A stretch of DNA of 64,000 nucleotides from Beverwykella pulmonaria (lineage: Eukaryota > Ascomycota > Dothideomycetes > Pleosporales > Melanommataceae): positions 576,057 to 640,056 of the forward strand of contig BCHH01000018.1 of assembly GCA_001599595.1 (NCBI GenBank). Direction: 5' to 3'. A model generated the notes under the pieces. It had not been told where the DNA came from. It ran no database searches and saw only the letters and a list, made by a program, of their open reading frames with translations. Below are positions 56,483 through 64,000 of the stretch, one piece after another. The first letter of the stretch is position 1, and the number at the start of each line of letters is the position of its first letter. Made by a program: the position numbers and the translations under genes.

Positions 56483-57282
56483 ATTTTCAAGCAAAAGAAT
56501 TATTGGGTTGACTTCAAGTCTAAGGACGAGGTTTGGGACTACCTAGATGGGCAGCCGTCAAATGTGACAAAATGTGACAAAATCAGAAGGAGGAATCAGG
56601 GCGCTAACACGAGCAGAATTATATCGCACGGTGAGGTTGTGATTCCGAACGCAGCATTATTGGGGGCCATCTTGTCAGCCTTCGGTAGTGGCTTTGGAGC
56701 TCGGATGAAGCAGGGCTTCAAGAATCATCGCTAGGATGTTCGGCGGCACGGAATGTTGACGGGCGGCACGGTATATTGACGGGTGGCACGTTATATTGAC
56801 GGGTGGCACGTTATATTGACCGTTCTGCCGGAAGTGACTTGGAAGCATTATGTACGTCAGCCCCGACAACCAAAACCGTTAATGCATGCGTGTGCATGTC
56901 AAAAGAATCGTTCAGGGTCCAAGTGACGCCCGATTATCTCGCCTAGGGCGATAGACCAACTCTGCTGTGGGTATTGTGAGCCTATGGCTTCCACCTTGCG
57001 CAGGAAACTGAACTATCGCTAGACAATTCTGCCTATGCCTTCTTCTCATTTAAGACTAAGATTCATTATAGGAGCGCAAGGTATAAGATATGGGCTACAG
57101 CCAAACTCCTGTATCCTTGGAATGCAGCCGCCTTGATTGTGTGCGTGCAACAACCTGTGATACGGGAGGGCGTAAGATATCAAGTAAAGAAGCGATATAG
57201 AAAAAGGAGAGCAACAGCCTTTAATGCAATCGAGGAATAAATTTAGATATAGCATATGGAACTTGTTCATGGAGCAAATGCA
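56483..57282. other. intergenic, with a small tandem repeat
   Basis: Promoter side of the rhodopsin-domain gene and 3' side of the GMC gene. Apart from the 20-bp repeat at 56744-56823, nothing recognised. Confidence 0.4.
56744..56823. repeat. 4 x 20-bp tandem repeat
   Basis: Four units of (C/T)GGCACG(G/T)(A/T)ATATTGACGGG, the third and fourth almost identical and the first most diverged. Confidence 0.9.
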
Positions 57283-59352
57283 CTAGTTTTGTGAACTGTT
57301 GCAAGTGCTCTTTATAAAATCCGCGCACCTCTCAGCAACCATTAGAACAGGAGCCAATGTGTGTGCGCTTATGATCTTGGGGAATACACTCGCATCTGCA
57401 ATCCTTAGATTTTTGAAGCCGAAGACCAAAAGCCTCTGATCCACAACTCCATGTTTCTCGTCCGTACCCATAGGACATGTGCTCGAGAAGTGAAGAGCAG
57501 TGTGGCCTACCCTCCGCATGTAGTTATCGATCTCGTCGTCAGTAACGTCCCTCCATGTCTTGCTTGCCCGTGGCAACTCTATAACCGTCTTTTCAACGGG
57601 TAATGGCTCGACATCACCTAGCTTCTCCCACTCACTAAGAGTCTGCAATTCATTACCAGGCGCAAATGCAAAGGGAGCTGAGAATGGATACAACGCTTGG
57701 AATTCGGCAGCCAACCTCATAGATAATCGAACGGCGAGCCGAGCCACTTTTAGATCGTCCTTGTGGCCGAACATCGGATGCGTTATTTTGGGATTAATAA
57801 GGGGGTTCGTGCTCGTTATCTCAAGGCGGCCTGGTAGCGTAGTGTTAGTAATTACTGTTCATTCGCCTCTATATGAGTGGATTTGAGACTTTACCTGTCG
57901 CCTGAGGCTGCAGTATAGTAGGATAGATAGAAAAGAGCGAGCGCCCTGGCACGGCGCGTTCAAGTGAGTTGAGGGGTATAATCATAATTTCGATATTTGG
58001 AACTTCATGATTATGTGATGGGTCCTGTGTGTGTGCTGTTGTAACTTGCATAGTTGCCTCATTGATTGAGTCTGTATGGAGGAAGATGGCAGTTGGTGCT
58101 GAGCTGAAGCTCACCAATCCTTTTCCGGTGAAAATCCATAAAAGTATATACCAAAGACCCCATATTGCACTCTCAAGAAGGTGTAGTGTCTCCTTCCTAG
58201 GTAGCTCGAGCATAATTGGGATGGCGTAGTGGTCAGAAAAGTTGGCTCCCACCGCAGGAAGCTCTTTGATGAGGGGAATGCCGAGACTCAATTCAGTCAA
58301 GTTTTCCTCACTAGGTCCAATGCCACTTAGAAGCAGTAACTGAGGGGTATTCATGGCTCCACAAGTTAGAATGACCTCTCTTCTGGCCTTGACAAGATAG
58401 TCTTTGCCTGTTTTTGGTCCAGTGGAAGACTGAATATAGACCCCAGTGACGACACGCCCAATTTGTTCATCGCCAGCTATTTCCAAGCGGGACGCAACTG
58501 TGCCAGTGCAAACGCTCAATTGCTTAATCCTCTCTTGGGTAACAGGTTTGCTTAGGTACGCTGTCAAGGCCGAGACCCTTTCGCCATTCTTGTCAATAGC
58601 AGTTTCGAGGGGAAAGTAACCGCATGAAGGGGCCCCTAGATCGTTGCAATCGTCCAACGTTGAAATACCAATGTTTCTAACTGCTTTTTCAAGACTGTGG
58701 GATGAATATTAGTTTAGTTTCGCGTTCGTCCCAAGCTCAGAGGAGGCTTACTACTTTAGCCACTTGAACGGATACGGTGGCTTGCGCAACTCGATGGGTC
58801 CTCCACGACCTCTCACACTAGACTGAGACTTATCTAACGACCAAGTAACATTCTCAAGCCTCTTAAAGTATGGCTCAACCTTATCCCATGCCCAATCTTT
58901 TAAGCCCATATTGCTCCACGTCGTATAGTTTCCTGGGCTTCCTCGAGTCCAGAGCATGGCGTTGAGACGAGAAGCACCGCCAATGCCGTTGACTGCCCAA
59001 AGCCGATTTCTCCTCCCGTAGGCACCATGTATTGGTTCTGACCAGATCGTGCTTTGGACCTGCAAGGTATCCGCCCAAAACATATTCTGACTTAGTAACG
59101 GCATTCGCGAAACAAGATTATTCTTCACATGTCCTCTTTCAATTAGAAGAACGGAAACGTTATGGTCCTCGGACAGACGTGAAGCGATAACACAACCAGC
59201 CGTTCCACCTAGAATGTTCGCGTTTCCGCGGTTAGAAAAGGACACTCCCGAAAAGTGAGTCCAACCTTACCTCCAACAACAATGTAATCGTAGGTTTTTC
59301 CGTCAACATCTTCTGGTGAGCACTCGGGGTATGAAACAAAAGGCCACATCAT
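57283..59352 (-). CDS. GMC-family FAD oxidoreductase
   Basis: Predicted 601-aa glucose-methanol-choline oxidoreductase (aryl-alcohol oxidase/choline dehydrogenase type). CDS join(57283-57830, 57895-58694, 58752-59208, 59271-59352), minus strand; introns 62, 57 and 64 bp in phase. Start ATG 59352 (tandem ATGs at 59352 and 59349). Motifs: FAD-binding YDYIVVGGGTAGCVIASRLS (about 20-40), WAVNGIGGASRLNAMLWTRG (GMC signature 1), EVILTCGAMNTPQLLLLSGI (signature 2), and catalytic His533 in HFSSTCPMG with His576 in SAHTLAP. No signal peptide, so probably intracellular. It shares a ~1.0-kb divergent promoter region with the P450 at 60364. Confidence 0.92.
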
Positions 59353-60363
59353 GAGAGGCTTCTCTTGATATTCACTGCTGTTGTCCTGAAGAGTAAGAGC
59401 GAAAGTGCTGGAAGGAAAGGGAATAGAGTAGACTGTCTCTGAGCTTACAAACTTAGCTACGAAAAGTTGTCTTGAGAGACCACAACGTAATCCCGTCCAA
59501 GCGCTCTTTTGTGCACAGACGTTGAGGTGGCGGGGTAGGAAAAAAAAGTCATTGTATGATTGGCGGAAGCGGCGCGCCAACTCCAATTGTGCCGGTAAAA
59601 TTGTGCTGCTGTGCCACGTGCATGCATTCTCTAAATCACAGCACGGCCTAAGATGGAGATTGCAGCTGCAAATTCGCACTGAGCAACGAGACCTGCTCCG
59701 AATATGTTCCCGCCCCCCTCAAGTATTCCCATGTCTTTTCGGGACTCGGATTATTGCCTTTTACTCTTCGTCAATAAAGCTTCCTGCCGGAAAACATTAG
59801 CTGACGCAAGGGCTGGAACGAATAGGACATAACGCACAGGAACTGAGTATCAAACCGCCCAGTACTTTAGTAGGATCCCTTATCAACACTGCGGCGCGGT
59901 CCATTTCCATCATTGGAAACTTAACAATAAGTTTAGTCAAATATAAGCAATATCAATGCCGTTCGTACCCTACCTCGTTTCCTTGTCCAGCCGGGTGCCC
60001 CCCGTGTGCCCAGGATATGTATTTTAGTGGGCTACGCTAACTCTGGATGTTGCAGCATGCAGACTCAGTCTAGGTTGTTCATCGCGGTGAACTGTGCCTG
60101 CAACATGCGTCGGGGCTTTCCTAATTGGCCATATGTTTTTGATGCCCTTAGAGGCTTATGAACATGGGTATATGAGAACTCCTAAGGTGTTTGATCCTAT
60201 ATCACGACCAAGTGTGCCTCACAGCTACTTTGGGCCGGGTGTGGACACGATACCTGGACAAGGTATTTAACAGATCTTGCTCGGACTAGTTCATCGACTC
60301 ATGTCAGTTATTCCAAGCTATCTAGCGAGTACCCAATATCATCAACGATATTGAAGTTCCAAA
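59353..60363. promoter_or_regulatory. divergent intergenic region between GMC and P450 genes
   Basis: 1011 bp separating two genes that start in opposite directions, so it must hold both promoters. No other gene seen. I could not identify a specific repeated operator by eye. Confidence 0.5.
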
Positions 60364-62032
60364 ATGCTCATTACGCCGGTAGCTGTTTTTTCAGAAATTG
60401 CTTTTCTAGTATTCGTTCTTTTCCACTTTTTCCAGTGGTTAACCCAGAAGGCGGATGAGCCTCCCGTTGCCGAGAATGCTATTCCGTTCATTGGGCCCAT
60501 TATTCAGATGTTACGTTGCAGGTCACAATTCCACCTTCGAATGAGGTCAGTATGCTTTTACACTGGTCGTCCAAGTCAGCATCTTGATCATAGTCCATTT
60601 TTGGCTTACGCATACTAGGAATAAATATGGCTTGCCAGCCCACACGTTACGTCTTCCCGGAATACGAATCTACGTGTTAAACAAGCTTTCACTCATCACT
60701 GCCGCTCAAAAACAACATCATGTGCTCAGCTTTGGGCCCATCATGGCGCAGGCTATCGGCAAAATTGCTGGAACGAGCAATGCCGCGAATAAGACTATAA
60801 CCAAAGACGTGTTGACGGATGACGGCTTTCTTTTAGGTTTCAATAAGGCAATCTACCATACCATGGCGCCCGGTCCTTCTCTAGATGCTTTAACCAGACG
60901 AGCTGCTTCCACCTTTGTGGATCTGATCGATGGGTTAAAGATTAACACTACAAGAACTTATCGAGTCTCTTTGTCTGCCTGGACGCGTTCTACTATTATT
61001 CGCGGGACTACTGATGCTGTATATGGAACTCAAAATCCGTTCCACGACCCTGTCGTTGAGGCAGCATGGTAGTGAGTCAACCTGATATGACCTCGCTATG
61101 TAGCTAACTGCAATAGTGCCTTTGAACCAGGAGTAACTACACTTACTATGAGGTTCATTCCCTCCTTTGCCACTAGAAAAACGCGTCAAGCACGAGAGGT
61201 TCTGGTGCGATCATTCACCAGATACTTTAGTGTTGGTTGCCCCAAAGAAGCGTCCAACTTCATGAAAGCTCGCTACAACCACATCATCCGACATCAAATT
61301 ACTAATGTCCGAGACATTGCAAAACTGGAGGTTGCAGGTGCTTTTAGTATCATTACAAACAGCGCCCCTACTACATTCTGGCTATTGTATCACATTTTTT
61401 CTGACCCTGCCGCTCTCAAAGATTGCCAGCTCGAATTGGCCCCATTAGTTCACGAGCAGGATGGTTGGTGCTATTTGGACATTGAGTCCATCAAGACCTT
61501 GTGTCCGACCCTCCATTCCACATTCTACGAGGTTATGCGTTACTACGGAGTGGCGCAATCAATACGCGCAGTTCTCGAGGACCACAAGCTGGACAACACA
61601 CACCTGCTGAGGAAGGGTAGCATGGTTATGATGCCTGCCACCGTGCAGCATTTCGACCCGTGCGTATGGGGTTCTGATGTCAATCAATTCGATTACAAGC
61701 GCTTCACAAATTCCATCTCAGATGGGGCTGGTCACAACTTCGATTCCAAATCCAGTACTCGAGGTGCCTTCCGGGGCTTTGGTGGCGGTCTCCACTTGTG
61801 CCCCGGTCGGCACTTCGCTATGAATGAAATTTTAAGTCTTGCCGCCCTCCTAATTCTACGCTTCGACATTGTACCAGCTGGAGATGGAAAGTGGCCAGTC
61901 ATTCGTACAGACAGCCTGTCCTCAAAAGGTTCAGCTATTATCATGCCCGACGATGACCTGGACGTCATACTACGCCCGCGAGAGAATAAGAAATGGGCCA
62001 TATGCAAAGCGCTTGCACGAAACTCTATCTAG
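60364..62032 (+). CDS. cytochrome P450 monooxygenase
   Basis: Predicted 516-aa, ER-anchored P450. CDS join(60364-60545, 60619-61071, 61117-62032); introns of 73 and 45 bp in phase. ATG 60364 begins MLITPVAVFSEIAFLVFVLF, an N-terminal membrane anchor, then Pro-rich ENAIPFIGPIIQML. The I-helix region is AFSIITNSAPTTFWLLYHIF (about 288-303; Ser/Ala-rich, lacking the usual AGxDT), ExxR is YEVMR (350-353) and the heme loop FRGFGGGLHLCPGRHFA has the Cys at 440. This pattern is that of fungal P450s related to the CYP7/CYP8 type. The frame is intact, in contrast to the dead P450 at 4106. It probably hydroxylates an intermediate made by the neighbouring oxidoreductases; substrate unknown. Confidence 0.92.
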
Positions 62033-62138
62033 TGCTTGGCAATGCAAATGTGTCAACCATATCGTAAACTTGGGTCTCGAGCACCGCACATCTGAGAAAG
62101 TCGACTTCGATGTTTTGTTTTAAAAACTATAAATCCAG

Positions 62139-62263
62139 GATACCTACCAGTCACGTGGATACACCACTGACTAATCGAGTTCTGTACATATATATATCAC
62201 AGCTGTAAATTACATACATTATAGACACACAATACAAATCTTTATACACTCACCCTGCTTACA
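62139..62263 (+). mobile_element. diverged solo LTR1 (copy H)
   Basis: Matches LTR1 from about CAGTCACGTGGATACACCAC through ATATATATATCACAGCTGT to CCCTGCTTACA at 62263. The first ~25 bp are degraded. It lies 107 bp after the P450 stop and marks the right edge of the intact gene block. Confidence 0.68.
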
Positions 62264-63001
62264 GAAAAAAATCCGGAGCAACCGGCAACGAACGAAAATC
62301 AGGATGATAGCGAATTCTAGAGCCTTCTCAGTCAACGCACCTCAGATAGCCACAAAGCCGGTTGACAGTAGAGTGCGCTGGAGCAATACAGGTATTCAAA
62401 ATACAAGCTCGACTGTAGATCAAATGGTCATGACCAAGGATCTTTGTAGCACAATGGCTATCAATTGTCCGGATTATATTGGTCTCCTCGAAGCAGACGA
62501 GTATCGCATTTTTTTATATCCCGAAAGTCAAATAGCTTCGATTACGAGTGTGTCGGGCAGGTATAAGAGCAGAGAGCTGAAAGCGGGTTGTATTAGGTGC
62601 CGAGTTGAGGTAGCTCGGTAGTGTTCTGGCGAGCCATATTTGACGTAGTTTGTAACGGTTTAGGCTAGTCCAGATGTAGCTAGTTGATCTTGGTCCGACA
62701 GCATATAAGCTGCTCTGACTTGATCTGACCCAGAACAACACAGTCTCCACTTGATCATTGTCCCCATCAGAAAACTCTTACATAGTTGAAGTCATTATAT
62801 TGTCGTTTGCCGTCTCCATCTGAAGTTCCTGCATTATCACAAACATATTAGCCAGTTGATCTAGCTGGTGCTTTACACCACTACCTCCACTACCGCCCAT
62901 CGCGCCACTGGTACCTGCACCATGTCCAACAGCAAGCTGCCAGCGCTGCCAGTCCCCTAGAAACTCCTCTTCCTCTTCCGCCTCTTCCTTCTCCTCCTCC
63001 T
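62264..63001. other. no supported gene; Glu/Gly-rich frame on the minus strand
   Basis: A 95-codon minus-strand frame (62778-63065) reads KEEEKEEAEEEEEFLG, GGSGGSGVKHQLDQLANMFV, ending at 62778. It runs into the LTR5 sequence on its 5' side, so at best it is the end of a broken gene. The plus-strand frame 62304-62621 has no recognisable family. Confidence 0.35.
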
Positions 63002-63141
63002 TGTAATGAAAGAGATTCCTTTGTTCGCTGGGAGGAAGGGGAAATGGTGGTACACGTGACAACATGGGGGTCTTGACGTTGGATCCGAGGCGCTAGTCCT
63101 AATTAGGCTTGGCACACGACATCGCACTCTCATAAAAGTAG
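63002..63141 (+). mobile_element. LTR-like repeat LTR5 (copy b)
   Basis: TGTAATGAAAGAGATTCCTT ... CATAAAAGTAG, matching 17891-18035 including the CACGTGAC motif and TATA-like box; it stops abruptly at an ankyrin-coding scrap. Confidence 0.55.
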
Positions 63142-63147
63142 AGGATA

Positions 63148-63305
63148 ACTTCTCTTGCCTTTGATGCTGGTCTTGTCAAGATTCTCATCAGTCTCGGCGC
63201 TGACGTGAATTCCAGTGACGAAGAGCGTGTATCTTGCCTTACTCCAGCCGTCGGCAATATCGAAATGTCCAGATTTCTCATTGAACATGGAGCGTGTATC
63301 ATGTA
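63148..63305 (+). pseudogene. ankyrin-repeat gene fragment
   Basis: Reads FDAGLVKILISLGADVNSSD, then TPAVGNIEMSRFLIEHGA, two consecutive ankyrin repeats with the usual GADVN and IEHGA ends, closed by TAG after CIM. No start or further repeats are found; probably a scrap of an ankyrin or NLR-type gene. Confidence 0.68.
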
Positions 63306-64000
63306 GGCACTCTTGCAAGACCGGCGCGACTTATAGACTCGATCTTGCTGCGACTTGCAGCCAGATGGAAATCTGGCTACTGACAATTGATATTTGGCCA
63401 CTTTGACAATTCATCCACCCAATGTTTGGCGGTAGAGCCGCTAAAGTGTAGACGGTCAGACCCACTAATCTTTTCAAATATTTGAGCAATGGACCTGCGA
63501 AATGTAGGCGGTTGTTGACTCGCTCCCTGTTTTTGAATGATCCGAAGTTTCAAAAGTTTCAAGTCCACTCCATCCAACATTTTTGACTATTCTGACAATT
63601 GATCCCTACCCTAATTTGGGAAAGAGAATCTATCCACCTCCCCCCTCGACATTACTGCGAGCAGCCAATGTTAATGGGGAATAAAGGTTCAACCAAGCTA
63701 GCAGCGGGCTTACGCTCAGCAGCTCGTAACAACAAGGCTACTCGACTACTTACACGACCCGGCTAGACAACTAAGTCGTCTGCAAAGGATTTAATCCTGC
63801 GCACTGTCAAATTGCAATTCACTGGCAATGTGCTTCCAATTTCCATGAAAACACAGACGCCAATCTGCTAAGGTTCTGGGCCAAGGGCCTATTCGTATCC
63901 GACTTCAATGTGCAGGCGGAATTCACCCCTTTCTGGCATGGATTCTGACTTAGAGGCGTTCAGCCATAATCCAGCAGATGGTAGCTTCGCGGCAATGCCT
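63306..64000. other. no recognisable gene at the right edge
   Basis: No domain, repeat or RNA recognised up to the window end. Confidence 0.4.

Noticed and set aside
50791..62032. Complete secondary-metabolite cluster
   Set aside because: No backbone synthase, transporter or pathway regulator is in the window, so only a tailoring-type block is claimed.
1..64000. tRNA genes
   Set aside because: I scanned for A/B-box patterns such as GGTTCGAATCC and found no site with a matching acceptor stem.

Overview
The window looks like a repeat-rich, accessory stretch of a filamentous ascomycete (Pezizomycotina) genome. The reasons are short GT-AG introns of about 45-75 bp, three fungal rhodopsin-domain (Pth11-like) membrane proteins, a NACHT NLR, DUF3431 and DUF1996 proteins, and fungal-type pogo, Tc1, hAT, LINE and gypsy relics. 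Many broken frames carry CAG>TAG, CAA>TAA, CGA>TGA or TGG>TGA changes, which fits repeat-induced point mutation (RIP) or old transition decay. The species cannot be told from the sequence.

Layout. 1-13 kb: a dead rhodopsin-domain gene, a dead cytochrome P450 split by a palindromic MITE, an intact NACHT NLR (6.2-9.2 kb) and an intact DUF3431 gene. 13-18 kb: small solo LTRs, a fragment of an FMN-dependent alpha-hydroxy-acid dehydrogenase, a 28S rRNA fragment (15.65-16.61 kb) and, 0.5 kb downstream, a complete His-Cys-box homing-endonuclease ORF of the I-PpoI type. The rRNA homology stops inside the sequence that I-PpoI recognises. 18-31 kb: an intact rhodopsin-domain gene, a Zn2Cys6 factor relic split by a solo LTR, an LTR inside an LTR, a LINE RNase H relic with two insertions, and an intact secreted DUF1996 gene. 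31-39.5 kb: a four-level nest, in which a gypsy gag/protease remnant holds a hAT, which holds a second hAT (perfect 8-bp TSD), which holds a solo LTR (perfect 5-bp TSD). 39.7-49.5 kb: a broken cytochrome-b5 flavoreductase, a small six-cysteine secreted protein, an AUR1-like pseudogene cut by a solo LTR, a compact pogo element with TIRs and TA duplication, and a Tc1 relic. 49.7-50.1 kb: a 44/45-bp minisatellite.

50.8-62.0 kb is the main intact gene block: an SDR, a BBE-like FAD oxidase, a rhodopsin-domain protein, a GMC oxidoreductase and, divergently, a P450. Four oxidative enzymes of different classes side by side resemble the tailoring part of a secondary-metabolite pathway, but no backbone enzyme or regulator lies in the window. 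The right end holds more LTR fragments and an ankyrin-repeat scrap.

At least seven families of very small LTR-like repeats (101-426 bp, TGT...ACA ends) are scattered through the window. Exact 5-bp target-site duplications flank eight copies, and no internal coding region of their own could be assigned to any of them. Exon boundaries were chosen by splice signals and reading frame only.
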